A DNA stretch of 64,000 bases from Prevotella histicola JCM 15637 = DNF00424 (GCF_000613925.1 NZ_BAJX01000015.1:1-64000), one strand, 5' to 3'. Numbered from the stretch's first letter, positions 10,301 through 18,558 are shown. Notes: generated by a model from the sequence alone, not told the origin. Numbers and translations: made by a program.

Positions 10301-13300
10301 GCAGGCAAGATATGGATAGATTACTTCTATTCAGGTAACATCTCAGGTCAGACAGTAACTTCTGCAGCTACTGTCAGTGGCATAGGAACAGCACAGGCAG
10401 GCTTCTATGCCCAGACAGAGAACAAAGGCTTCGGCACAATGTATCGTGGTTGGGGTGGTTTTGTTTATAATGCTTCCGAAGGTAGGTATAGCAAACCTAT
10501 TGATGAATCACTGCTGAAGCTCCCCGATAGCAAGGATGCCAAGATGGATCCTTTGACAATGGCATTTGTACCAATAGGAACAGACCAAAGTTCATTTGAC
10601 AGATGGATAGGACAACGAGCAGAATTGTACCTTACAGCTAAAGAAGCTGGGGCTTCAAGACTAACTGAACAAAATGTAATATTAACTAACCCATTCGAAC
10701 ATATTGATGATATAGCAGGAGTTTCTGGTACATGTTTACAAGGAACCGGTGCTGTAGCTATAACACAGGAAATGGTTGCAACAAGTGATGTCAATCAGGC
10801 AGGCATTGCTTTTACATACAATGATGCAAGTGGTAAGAGTGTAACTCGCTCCACCATGATGGATTTCAATGGGGATGGTTTCCCGGATATTTTTCAAAAG
10901 GGAGTCATACAATATACAAATTCGCAAGGAGGTATCAGTGGCGAAAAGTATAGTGGAATTGGAACCATCGGCAGCGAGAACAAGTCTGAAGGATGGGCAT
11001 TGGGAAGTGATCCCATTATTTCGATAAGTTCTACGATTGCTCATATAGCAAAAGGAAAGGATCATTCCAGCAACCAAGGCTCCAGCAACAAGGCAAAAGC
11101 TAGTATGTCTGGATCTGTCAGTATTCCTCCCTCTAACAAGGATTGGAGCACAGAAACATTCATGGATGTGAATGGAGACGGTCTACCTGATAAAATTATT
11201 AAGGGAAATAAAGTTCGACTTAATTTAGGGTACAACTTCACAGAACCGATTGATTGGGGAATTGAACGAATACAAGGTGGTAAGGGAATTACTTATAACG
11301 CCAATATAGGTGGTGGCTTCAATAAGGGGTCATCAAGCTTCGCCGGGGGATACAATGTTGTAACCTCTAAGAATGGAGAAGAGTATAATCTCTCTGATGT
11401 AAATTCTGACGGATTACCAGATAAGGTATGGCGCAATGACAAGACTATCATGGTGGCATTTAATATCGGTAATGGTTTTATGGATGCCATTCAGTGGAAA
11501 GGGCTTTCTTCTCTTAGCGAATCTGCCTCAACCTCAGAGGGTGCTGAGGTTGCATTTACTGTCAATTTCACTCCAAAGTTAATTCCTGTCAAAATTTCCA
11601 TAAATCCAGTTGTTTCTGTCAGTCATAGTATAAATCGTAACAACTATGCTTTGCAGGACGTAGATGGCGACGGCTACCTCGATATTGTGGAATCCGATAA
11701 GGAAAGTGAACTGAAAGTAACCCGCTCTGCCATCGGCAGAACGAACATGCTCAAGAGCGTGACCAACTCCCTTGGCGGAACCTTTACACTGGACTACGAA
11801 CACAGCACGCCTACCTACGGCCTGCCCGGTGGTAAATGGGTAATGTCGTCCGTAACCATTGACGATGGTATCCGTGATGATGGACCGATGATGAAGACGA
11901 TGTTTGCCTATTCAGATGGACAGAAGGATCGCCACGAGCGTGAGTTCCTCGGTTTTGGAAAGGTCGTAACCAAGAATATCGACACCGAACAGGGAGAATC
12001 CGCAGTCTATCGTCAGGCTGTGCAGCTCTATGATGTGTCCACCTACTACGCACAAGGTAACGAACTTAGTGCCTCTGTGGAGGATGCCAAAGGCAACAAG
12101 TACACCGAGACACGTAATGAGTACGACGGCTACTACCTCACTGCCAATGGCGACAAGTACACTTTCACCAAGCAGACCAAGCTCTGTAGCGACCGCGCTT
12201 CCGCTTTCGTACCGCTACGCTATACCGCCAATAAGCAATATGAGGGACAGGCAACTGGCATCACCACCTCTGAGGCTTGGAACGAGTATTACCTCACAGG
12301 CTATCACGGAGAGTTGAAGTCCTACAAGTTTAGTGATAAGGGCAAGTTGGGTGCTGACGGTTCGGGTAAGTTCGACTACCAAACCGCAATACAATATGCT
12401 CACAATGATAACAAACATATCTTCGGGCTACCTACCAACGTAACCGTAACGGGCGGTGATGGTAAGATTTATCATCAAGTTTCTGCGACTTACGATTTGA
12501 ACTATGCCGACCATATCACGCAGATTAAACAACAACTCGGAAGCGGCGAAGCTGTCTCAGACTATACTTATGATGCTTACGGCAACATCATCAAGACCAC
12601 GCTTCCTGCTAACAGCAAGGGACAGCGCATGTGGTTCACCTACCGCTATGAGCCGGTGATGAATATGTATGTGGAGCGCATAGACGATGCCTTTGGCTAC
12701 CGTAGCGAGGCAGCCAACTTCGACTACCGCTATGGTATGGCACTCCGCCGTATGGATCTCAACCACTTCTATTATGAAACGGATATAGACAATCTCGGAC
12801 GTGTGAAAGCTGTGCGTGGTCCTAATGAGTTGGCAACAGGCGTGCCTTACATCATTGCCTTTGACTATCAGCCTAAGGCTACTTTCGGCACCAACGGTAT
12901 TACAGTGCCTGCTTACGCAGTGACGAAGCATTACGACATACAACACCCAAGCGATGATATGGAGACCGTAACCTTCGTGGACGGCTTCGGGCGTCCCGTT
13001 CAGGTGAAGAAAGACGGTGTGGTAACGACAGCTGCTAAGGGTAGTGCTCCGAAAGACGAGACCGTAATGATTGTCAGCGGACGCAATGTCTATGACGCTT
13101 TCGGTCGTGTGGCTAAGGCTTATTACCCTGTAACCGAAGCAGTGGGAAGCAAGACAACTTTCAACAAGGCTTTTGACAACGTGTCGCCAACCGTAACAGT
13201 TTATGACGTGCTTAACCGTGCTATGAAAGTAACGCTTCCGGACAATGCTGAGACCAAGACGGAGTACTCTACGGACGCAGGTAGCAATGTACTCGTAACG

Positions 13301-16105
13301 ACTGTTACTGATGCGTTGGGTAATCGTCAAGCAACTTATACCAATGGTAGTGGCAAGACCGTGAAGACCGAGCAACTCAACGGACCCGATGGTATGATCA
13401 CCACCTCCTTCGAGTATGACGGCATCGACCGATTGGTTAAGGTGACCGACACCGAGGGCAACGTAACTACATTGGTCTATGACATGGGCGACCGCCGCAC
13501 GGAGGTCAACCACCCTGCCAGCGGTATTACCACCTTTACCTACGATGCACTTGGCAACGTGGTGACCAAGCAGACTGCCAACCTCAAGAAGGAAGGCAAG
13601 ACCATCAACTATGAGTACGACTACGGACGTTTGACGGCCATCAACTATCCCGACCATCCAGAGAACAACGTGAAGTACTACTATGGCGGACGCAATGCCT
13701 CGCAGAACCGCATCGGCAGGCTGATGCTCCGTGAGGACGGCAGCGGTGCCATCGAATACTTCTACGGCAAGATGGGCGAAGTCCTGAAGACCGTGCGCAC
13801 GATGATTGTGCCCAATCAGGCAATCGCCACCTACGTCACGCAGTGGAAGTACGACAGCCACAACCGCCTGCTGGAGATGATCTATCCCGACGAGGAGAAG
13901 GTCACCTACGACTACAACCTCGGCGGACAGCTCACCCATGTGCGCGGCTACAAGTCCTACGGCTATGACTACGTGCAGAAGATTGGCTACGACAAGTTCG
14001 AGCAGCGCAGCTACCTGAAGTACTGCAACGGGGCGGAGACGTTCTACACCTACGACCCACAGCGTCGCCGACTTCAGAACCTTGTGGTGAATGCCAAGGC
14101 AGGCACCATCATGGACAATGCCTACAGCTATGACGCAATGAGCAACGTGCTTTCGGTTGCCAACAACGCGCCACTGCCACAGGGTGGCAAGGCAGGCGGT
14201 CAGATGAGCCACCAGTACACCTATGATGCCCTGTATCGTCTGACAAGAGCAACGGGTACTTACACGGGTGCTGATAGCAAGACGGCTTCCTATACCCTTG
14301 CGATGGGCTATGACAACATGCACCGCATCACGTCAAAGGCACAGCACCTGACCCAGCAGAACGTACAGTTCAACGGTACGCTTAATGCAGGTTATGACCT
14401 CACCTACACCTATCAGGACTCCACGGGACACAAGTTCCAGCTGGCGAATGTTCAGGATGTGAACTACCGTATGGAGGGAACAGCCGGTGAGAATGACAAG
14501 GTAAACAACGGCCATCGTTATACCTATGATGCCAACGGCAACCTTGTCTATATCAATACCTCCCGCGTGAAGAAGGACGGTAAGGAGGATGAGAAGGCTA
14601 CCGAGCAGAAATTCAAGTGGGACGAGGAGAACAGACTTCTTGCTGCCGATGAGAACGGCTTTGTTTCCAACTACTGGTACGATGCCGACGGTGAGCGCAC
14701 GGTAAAGACCAGTGGCGAGGGCGAGCAAATCTATGTGAACTCCGAGTTTGCAGGAGGACGCACCAACACAGCAAAGTTCTCATTGTACGTCAGTCCATAT
14801 TTGGTGGCCAACCAAGGCGGACGCTACACCAAGCATATCTACATCGGCTCGCAGAGAATTGTCAGCAAGCTCGGTGACTTTGCTTCCTATGGCTCAGACC
14901 CGAGACGGATACCGTATGCAGGTAGCGAGGCTGATGCAGTTAGCGTAGATTACAAGGGCAAGTATGCCAGCCAGCAGCAAGTCATCAAGGACAACTACGC
15001 CACATTCAATGTGCCTTACAATGGTGAGGACAACAACGACTACGTGGACGGCGAGGGCTTTTGCTGCAACGACGGCACATCGGAGGCTGCACAGGAGAAA
15101 GTCATGACTCGGTCAGCCATTGATGGCAACTTCAAGCCGAATGACGACTACGAGAAGATGCAGTTCTACTATCACCCCGACCACTTGGGCAGCTCAAGCT
15201 ACATCACCAACCTTGACGGCGAGGTAGCTCAGCATATCGAGTACGTGCCGTTCGGCGAGGTATTCATCGAGGAGCGCAACAACACTTGGAACACGCCTTA
15301 TCTCTTCAATGCGAAAGAATTTGACGAGGAAACGGGAATGTACTACTATGGTGCGAGGTACTATGAGCCACGGTTGAGTCTATGGATGACTGTGGATCCA
15401 AAGATGGAGAAATATCAGAATGTTAGTGCCTATGTATATTGTTTAAATAACCCATTAAAGATTATAGATCCTGATGGTAAAGATATTGTCTTTCTACTGG
15501 ACAGAGAGGCTGCTAATGGATTTGGTCATGCTGCAGTTCTCATTGGAAATGAAACCTCAGGGTGGAAATACGTTTCGATAAATGGAACAGGAGGAGGAAA
15601 TCCGTGGGGAAAGAATCGAAATCCTGATTCAGGAACGCCTATAGTTGACAGTAATGGAAAGGTTGTAACTGACCTTAAAAAAGCTGTTCTTACGGCTAAT
15701 TCTATTAATAGCAATTTGAAAGAGCATCATTCCTATGATGATTATACGAGAATAGCAACCTCTACAGCAGAAGACAAGCAAGCTCTATCTGCCGCAATGA
15801 AGACTTCTAAAGCTAAATACTATGGGGTTGCAGGTCCTGGTAAATCTTGCATAGATGTTGCTCAAAGTGCCTTTGCTTCTGTAGCTAATTCAAGAAAAGG
15901 ATTTAATAATTCAGGAATGATAGAAGCGACCGGGGAAGCTATACCTGGAGAATCGGACTTGATACCTAAAAATTGGTATGACAAATTGTCAAAACGTATT
16001 ACTCGGGTTAATATGAATATCAATAATAATACTGGCAAAAAAAATGATATTCAGATAAAACAACGGATGCATCTAAAATATTCTGAAAAAACTGATAATC
16101 GTTAA
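7325..16105 (+). CDS. Giant SpvB/FG-GAP/Rhs polymorphic toxin with papain-like C-terminal tip
   Basis: A 2,926-codon frame that is the bulk of an Rhs/TcdB-TccC-like toxin; the true start is in the preceding frame. A SpvB-type domain lies at about residues 115-400. Six FG-GAP/VCBS calcium motifs (such as DLNGDGLPD and DVDGDGYLD) fall near residues 509, 595, 1180, 1280, 1358 and 1446. YD repeats run from about 1746 to 2525, and the Rhs core (HPDHLGSSSYI, GMYYYGARYYEP) ends at DPDGK near 2719. The tip is AT-rich and different from the upstream orphan tip: GHAAVLIG with His2735 precedes SCIDVAQSAF with Cys2842. That His-then-Cys order suggests a permuted NlpC/P60 or papain-like peptidase or amidase. 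Known Rhs shells encapsulate and self-cleave; the target is unknown. Confidence 0.85.
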   Translation: MTNVTAKGDGYRFLPHGNHFEGKGATVKIKYDRTRIPSGFTEDDINTYYFDQDTRHWVALERVKVDKATACVVSKTTHFTDMINGVIKAPESPQTDGFTPTMMNDIKAADPTTKINLITPPTANNRGSANLQYAFEMPPARNGMAPSLGIQYSSEGGSGWLGEGWNLSVPSITLDTRWGVPRYDTSKETETYLMSGSMLSTMGDDGKMGVAHRGEKMNRKADRQFYTRQGGDFSRIIRKGNSPADYTWEVTDKQGIKYIYGGEGAVLKGTITDASGQSREVITEWKLKRVEETHGDYIEYVYETADEPVRGGLVAKAIYLKEVRAGNSGQAPHTVVVLEGSKQKRLKNNNARYGFLTSSNRLLEKLTVHFQGSTLRSYAFTYSEGAFNKDVLTGVKQLDDKGAEVSYQNFDYYDDVQAAKGYVPFKEKQETWNTHDDGLDAGFISPLKEVGGIFSDKPTALGGTTSLSYGGSFYAGAGVDDQSSSTSGTIGGSFNYSHDNSKGLLTFADLNGDGLPDKIYQDGGSVYYRPQICTDEKKITYGEPIKVIGISKFSASSSNTFSGGPAIKAGWQYIMATVATSTSRTTTKTSVYFSDVNGDGLVDIVSSGKVYFNHIEIDEQGHAIPHFTLSSADTPSPIIYDAKKIDKTIGEVDPAEQAELIKSSPMEDMVRVWQAPKDGIISISGTVSLITPTGEYDTDEYAHADGVRVAIQKGRTELWNKKITKGDATAYNATAQNITVKKGDRIYFRVQSGTEETSNGAFDNVKWAPVITYTGAAETLPGGLSTTVYQPQEGAVYDANTLTNVAESTSLNLSGKFTKPVTTDDVTLRIVASNELKDSLGNNNPNYKKREIYTRTLAWNEAFDGEIKQTIPNPDGLTNLNFEISSSSNVDWSKIKWTPQIETIGKDGSRQRTAGATHYVLFADMVSEGKPVVLASNVPTLTVTPGITMLPPTVNGMVTMTVKTVDKLLGKKTYTFSGGSLSGDPLIITGVSAGKIWIDYFYSGNISGQTVTSAATVSGIGTAQAGFYAQTENKGFGTMYRGWGGFVYNASEGRYSKPIDESLLKLPDSKDAKMDPLTMAFVPIGTDQSSFDRWIGQRAELYLTAKEAGASRLTEQNVILTNPFEHIDDIAGVSGTCLQGTGAVAITQEMVATSDVNQAGIAFTYNDASGKSVTRSTMMDFNGDGFPDIFQKGVIQYTNSQGGISGEKYSGIGTIGSENKSEGWALGSDPIISISSTIAHIAKGKDHSSNQGSSNKAKASMSGSVSIPPSNKDWSTETFMDVNGDGLPDKIIKGNKVRLNLGYNFTEPIDWGIERIQGGKGITYNANIGGGFNKGSSSFAGGYNVVTSKNGEEYNLSDVNSDGLPDKVWRNDKTIMVAFNIGNGFMDAIQWKGLSSLSESASTSEGAEVAFTVNFTPKLIPVKISINPVVSVSHSINRNNYALQDVDGDGYLDIVESDKESELKVTRSAIGRTNMLKSVTNSLGGTFTLDYEHSTPTYGLPGGKWVMSSVTIDDGIRDDGPMMKTMFAYSDGQKDRHEREFLGFGKVVTKNIDTEQGESAVYRQAVQLYDVSTYYAQGNELSASVEDAKGNKYTETRNEYDGYYLTANGDKYTFTKQTKLCSDRASAFVPLRYTANKQYEGQATGITTSEAWNEYYLTGYHGELKSYKFSDKGKLGADGSGKFDYQTAIQYAHNDNKHIFGLPTNVTVTGGDGKIYHQVSATYDLNYADHITQIKQQLGSGEAVSDYTYDAYGNIIKTTLPANSKGQRMWFTYRYEPVMNMYVERIDDAFGYRSEAANFDYRYGMALRRMDLNHFYYETDIDNLGRVKAVRGPNELATGVPYIIAFDYQPKATFGTNGITVPAYAVTKHYDIQHPSDDMETVTFVDGFGRPVQVKKDGVVTTAAKGSAPKDETVMIVSGRNVYDAFGRVAKAYYPVTEAVGSKTTFNKAFDNVSPTVTVYDVLNRAMKVTLPDNAETKTEYSTDAGSNVLVTTVTDALGNRQATYTNGSGKTVKTEQLNGPDGMITTSFEYDGIDRLVKVTDTEGNVTTLVYDMGDRRTEVNHPASGITTFTYDALGNVVTKQTANLKKEGKTINYEYDYGRLTAINYPDHPENNVKYYYGGRNASQNRIGRLMLREDGSGAIEYFYGKMGEVLKTVRTMIVPNQAIATYVTQWKYDSHNRLLEMIYPDEEKVTYDYNLGGQLTHVRGYKSYGYDYVQKIGYDKFEQRSYLKYCNGAETFYTYDPQRRRLQNLVVNAKAGTIMDNAYSYDAMSNVLSVANNAPLPQGGKAGGQMSHQYTYDALYRLTRATGTYTGADSKTASYTLAMGYDNMHRITSKAQHLTQQNVQFNGTLNAGYDLTYTYQDSTGHKFQLANVQDVNYRMEGTAGENDKVNNGHRYTYDANGNLVYINTSRVKKDGKEDEKATEQKFKWDEENRLLAADENGFVSNYWYDADGERTVKTSGEGEQIYVNSEFAGGRTNTAKFSLYVSPYLVANQGGRYTKHIYIGSQRIVSKLGDFASYGSDPRRIPYAGSEADAVSVDYKGKYASQQQVIKDNYATFNVPYNGEDNNDYVDGEGFCCNDGTSEAAQEKVMTRSAIDGNFKPNDDYEKMQFYYHPDHLGSSSYITNLDGEVAQHIEYVPFGEVFIEERNNTWNTPYLFNAKEFDEETGMYYYGARYYEPRLSLWMTVDPKMEKYQNVSAYVYCLNNPLKIIDPDGKDIVFLLDREAANGFGHAAVLIGNETSGWKYVSINGTGGGNPWGKNRNPDSGTPIVDSNGKVVTDLKKAVLTANSINSNLKEHHSYDDYTRIATSTAEDKQALSAAMKTSKAKYYGVAGPGKSCIDVAQSAFASVANSRKGFNNSGMIEATGEAIPGESDLIPKNWYDKLSKRITRVNMNINNNTGKKNDIQIKQRMHLKYSEKTDNR

Positions 16106-16160
16106 TATTTTCAAAAGGTGATATGTCATTTAATGACGTATCACCTAATCCTATTTGTAT

Positions 16161-16683
16161 ATGAAAATGAAAAAAAAAAGTCATTATTATATGTTTCCTG
16201 ATAATTGCATTGTGTGTATTATTTCTTGAAGTCTTAAATATATCAATTGGTTATTATGGATATGGCTATGATGGAGCAAGAATGTTTTCTTTAACTAAAC
16301 AGGAATCCAAAAATAATGGTGTATTTGTCAAGGATGTAAAATATAAAGTGTCCCCACTATTACATGTAAAAAGTATTTTTGTTGAAAAGGGATTTAAATG
16401 GGACAACTTCATGAACATGCACGCAATCAAGCTAACAAAAAAGGATGATACTGGAAACAATCACCCAGAACTCCCATACCAAATAATAGTTGAATATGAT
16501 AAATATAACTATGATGATAGTGTTTACTGTATCGTAATCCCATATAATAAGAAACTAAAGAATAGTCATTTCAATGATACTTTGTTTTTTAGAGTTTCTA
16601 TTTCTCCCTTGAATAATATAATGCACACAAGTTATTACACTCTTAAGGTGTGGGATGATACGAAAAGAGATGATATTAGGTAG
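16161..16683 (+). CDS. Candidate immunity protein of the giant Rhs toxin (A-tract frameshift at start)
   Basis: Small AT-rich gene directly after the toxin. The long frame (157 codons) opens only with a TTG at 16210, but the bases just upstream in that frame encode VIIICFLIIALCVLFLEV, a clear membrane anchor or signal segment. ATG AAA ATG followed by ten A residues (16170-16179) lies in the other frame. Removing one A joins that ATG to the hydrophobic segment and gives a protein of about 173 residues. The rest has no recognised domain. Position, base composition and a membrane-targeting N-terminus fit an immunity role. The A-tract may be a sequencing error, a phase-variable switch or a transcriptional slippage site. 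Confidence 0.6.
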
Positions 16684-16823
16684 TGTCTGAAACTCTCCCC
16701 GAGGATTCGGGCACGGACAAAATCGGATTTGCTTACGACACCCGATATATTGTATAAGGCAATGACACGCAGCTGGTCTTTCACGTCGGTCATACGGGTG
16801 TCCCATCTATCCCAGCATGGCAC
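16684..16823 (-). pseudogene. Truncated mobA remnant
   Basis: The first 45 or so codons match the N-terminus of the complete MobA at 53.5-53.9 kb: DRWDTR, a KDQ-R block, then KSDFVRARILGESF against KSDFVRGRILGESF. After that the similarity stops abruptly at the border with the Rhs immunity gene, so the 3' two thirds are lost. The stub keeps its place next to an oriT-like sequence. It marks the junction at which the Rhs island replaced or displaced a mobilisation region. Confidence 0.75.
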
Positions 16824-16904
16824 TTCCTCTGTCTCTCTGTGTCCGTAACGATTGTTGTTGGCTACTTCTAATTTTAGCCTAATCTTATGTTTTATTCTGT
16901 TATC

Positions 16905-16995
16905 TAATCACGACTTTGGAGTGATTTAATCCCCTTTCGGGGCAAGGGTCTTTGTGGTACAAATGGCAATTTGTGGTACAAAGACACACCTTGCT
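16905..16995. other. oriT-like region, copy 1
   Basis: Lies just upstream of the mobA remnant and is closely similar to the segment upstream of intact mobA at 54.0 kb. Shared features in order are GACTTTGGAGT, a CCCC-TTTC-GGGG hairpin (16931-16942), GGCAAGGGTCTTTG, and AAAGACACACCTTGC. GTCTTTGT (16948-16955) and ACAAAGAC (16978-16985) form a perfect 8-bp inverted repeat that encloses a doubled TTTGTGGTAC motif. Position beside a relaxosome gene and conservation between two loci support a transfer origin; the nick site is not known. Confidence 0.55.
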
Positions 16996-17028
16996 GATGT
17001 AGAAAATGGGATTATAAGCCCCTGCTGT

Positions 17029-17088
17029 GTTACTGCATTCATTGAATACAGTAACTCGGCGTAGGCTTGCATTCGAGGAATGCAGTAA
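17029..17088. repeat. Nested inverted repeats next to oriT-like copy 1
   Basis: TTACTGCATTC at 17030-17040 and its exact complement GAATGCAGTAA at 17078-17088 enclose two further partners, GAATACAGTAA (17044-17054) and TTGCATTC (17067-17074). The four arms can pair in alternative ways: outer with outer, or each with its neighbour, such as TGCATTC-GAG-GAATGCA. They lie between the oriT-like site and the 3' end of the DUF3408 gene. No T-run follows on either strand, so a simple terminator is unlikely. Confidence 0.5.
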
Positions 17089-17089
17089 T

Positions 17090-17599
17090 TCAGAGTTTCC
17101 TCCATCTTTCCACATCTTCCTTGTATTGGTCGAGGTGTTCCCGCAGTACCTGTTCGACATATCCCGAAACGCTCGCTCCATGCTTACCGATTCTCCGTAC
17201 CACGAAGTCTAACTTTCGTTGGGTTTCCTCTGATACATACACGGCTTTGCGGTGGCTGTTGCGAAAGGGCTGGAGATATTTCTCCTGAAACTCGGATAAT
17301 TGCTTTCTGTCCTTTGTTTTTCCCATTCTTTGATGAAATTCTTCGGTAGAAGTAGCCCTTTCTGTTGGCGACAACGCTGTTTCTTGATAGGACGGTTGAG
17401 AAAAATCCTTGTTACTCTCCTTGTCATTTTGTTCCTCAACTTTATCAACAGGCTCAAACCTTCTCTTTTCCTCTTCATAATCGAAGGGCTGGTCAAAATC
17501 GGGTAACTCTTCGGGCTTGCGGAGCTTAACGCCATAATTTCCCATATCTCTAATGGCTTGTTCCAAGCGTTGTTTCCTTTTTTCATCTATTCTTGCCAT
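17090..17599 (-). CDS. DUF3408 protein, ribbon-helix-helix-like mobilisation accessory
   Basis: A 169-residue protein with a charged, low-complexity N-terminal two thirds and a conserved C-terminus: VYVSEETQRKLDFVVRRIG, then VSGYVEQVLREHL. The same pattern closes TraB at 55.3-55.8 kb. DUF3408 proteins accompany Bacteroidota mobilisation and transfer genes, and the C-terminal part resembles a ribbon-helix-helix DNA-binding fold. The start overlaps the preceding HTH gene by 13 bp, so the two are translationally linked. The downstream position beside an oriT-like site and a mobA stub fits a relaxosome role, but no direct function is visible. Confidence 0.75.
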   Translation of the reverse strand: MARIDEKRKQRLEQAIRDMGNYGVKLRKPEELPDFDQPFDYEEEKRRFEPVDKVEEQNDKESNKDFSQPSYQETALSPTERATSTEEFHQRMGKTKDRKQLSEFQEKYLQPFRNSHRKAVYVSEETQRKLDFVVRRIGKHGASVSGYVEQVLREHLDQYKEDVERWRKL

Positions 17600-17901
17600 A
17601 ATTTCTTGGGTATCGGGTTATAGTGTTTTTCAAGCATGGCTTGTATGTCGCTCTGCTTGTAGAGTATCTTCCCTCCGATTTTGTAGAAAGGAAGTATTCT
17701 TGCATTTCTGTACTCTTGGAGCGTGCGTGTGCTGAGCCGTAATTGCCTGCACACTTCCTCGCTCGAAAGGTAAACCTCGCCATCTAACATCGGACGAGCT
17801 GTGGCACAATACCGCTCCAACTTCTTCAAAGTGCCTTCCATCAGTTGTGCAAACATCTGCATCTGAGGGTCTTCCCGCGTAATGATTTCATTCTCTGCCA
17901 T
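17587..17901 (-). CDS. Excisionase-like helix-turn-helix protein
   Basis: A 104-residue protein with a MerR/Xis-type winged helix at about residues 45-95: YLSSEEVCRQLRLSTRTLQE, YRNARILPFYKIGGKILY, then DIQAMLEKHY. Proteins of this kind bind DNA as recombination directionality factors or as regulators in Bacteroidota integrative elements (Xis2c/Xis2d-like). It lies between another HTH gene (20 bp away) and the DUF3408 gene, all on the minus strand, and downstream of two integrases. Excisionase is the most likely role; a transcriptional regulator is the alternative. Confidence 0.75.
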   Translation of the reverse strand: MAENEIITREDPQMQMFAQLMEGTLKKLERYCATARPMLDGEVYLSSEEVCRQLRLSTRTLQEYRNARILPFYKIGGKILYKQSDIQAMLEKHYNPIPKKLWQE

Positions 17902-17921
17902 AATTCATTCATTCTTTGATT

Positions 17922-18191
17922 TCAATCCTTGACTGCATTCAGCATTTCACAGATGTCGGTCTGTTTGTAATAACACTTGTGTCCAATCATGGAGAAAGGG
18001 ATTTTGCCCGTATCTCGGTATGATTGTAGGGTACGCTTGCTGATGCCTAAACGCTTGCACACGGCTTCGTTGTCGAGCCATTGCTCGGTCTCAGGAGGAT
18101 TACCGATGAGTTTCTCCACACGATGGATAAAGTCTGCAAATTCGGAGCGATGTTGCCCCCACGCTTTGCGGTCGATGATAATGAGTTTCAT
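17922..18191 (-). CDS. Second excisionase-like helix-turn-helix protein
   Basis: An 89-residue protein with the same HTH_17/Xis pattern as its neighbour: WLDNEAVCKRLGISKRTLQS, YRDTGKIPFSMIGHKCYY, then DICEMLNAVKD. The N-terminal 30 residues differ and carry a short predicted coil. Tandem pairs of such proteins are usual in CTnDOT-like and mobilisable elements. Its start codon faces a 650-bp untranslated stretch that contains an octamer-phased repeat array, the obvious candidate for its regulatory or binding region. No independent evidence separates the excisionase role from that of an activator. Confidence 0.75.
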   Translation of the reverse strand: MKLIIIDRKAWGQHRSEFADFIHRVEKLIGNPPETEQWLDNEAVCKRLGISKRTLQSYRDTGKIPFSMIGHKCYYKQTDICEMLNAVKD

Positions 18192-18422
18192 TGCCTTAAT
18201 TTTGTTTTGATTACTTTATTGTTACTCAGCAAACAAACTGTTATGCAGTCCATTGCCGTACTTCTCGGGTGCAAAAGTAAACCCTCGGAAGCACCGCTGC
18301 AAGAAATGAGGATAAGCAGGGAAATAGAGAGAAAGCAATAGAAAAACAAAGGAAATCCGTCTGTGTTATTGCGGTAATGAGATGAGGTGCCGGCTCGTTC
18401 CTTTTATTATTTTGTTGTTTTA

Positions 18423-18558
18423 TCGATAATTCGATAGTTCGACAAATCGAGATGTCGAAGTGTCGATAGATAGTTTTATCGATAGATTATTTTGACGATA
18501 TATAGTTTTGACAACAGATAGTCATGACAACAAATTGTACAAACAATAGATAGTCCGT
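18423..18558. repeat. Octamer-phased repeat array upstream of the HTH genes
   Basis: Six TCGA cores start at 18423, 18431, 18439, 18447, 18455 and 18463, exactly 8 bp apart, and TCGATAGA recurs in the same phase at 18479. The phase continues with TAGTTTTA/TAGTTTTG/TAGTCATG units (18471, 18503, 18519) and ACAACAGA/ACAACAAA units (18511, 18527). The array is AT-rich and lies in the non-coding stretch between the HTH genes and the DUF1896 gene. It could bind a recombinase, an excisionase or a partition-type protein; its function is unknown. Confidence 0.6.

Noticed and set aside
12557..14323. 588-codon minus-strand frame inside the giant rhs gene
   Set aside because: It is antisense to the YD-repeat region; the low-stop reverse frame follows from the biased codons of the repeats, and there is no promoter, start context or motif.
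6264..16105. Type VI secretion cargo
   Set aside because: The N-terminus is a signal peptide, and no PAAR, VgrG, Hcp or other T6SS component is found in the window.
17090..17599. Naming the DUF3408 protein TraB or TraC
   Set aside because: It belongs to a mobilisation module without tra genes and resembles TraB only at the C-terminus.
18423..18558. CRISPR array
   Set aside because: The 8-bp units are degenerate and contiguous, with no spacers and no cas genes in the window.
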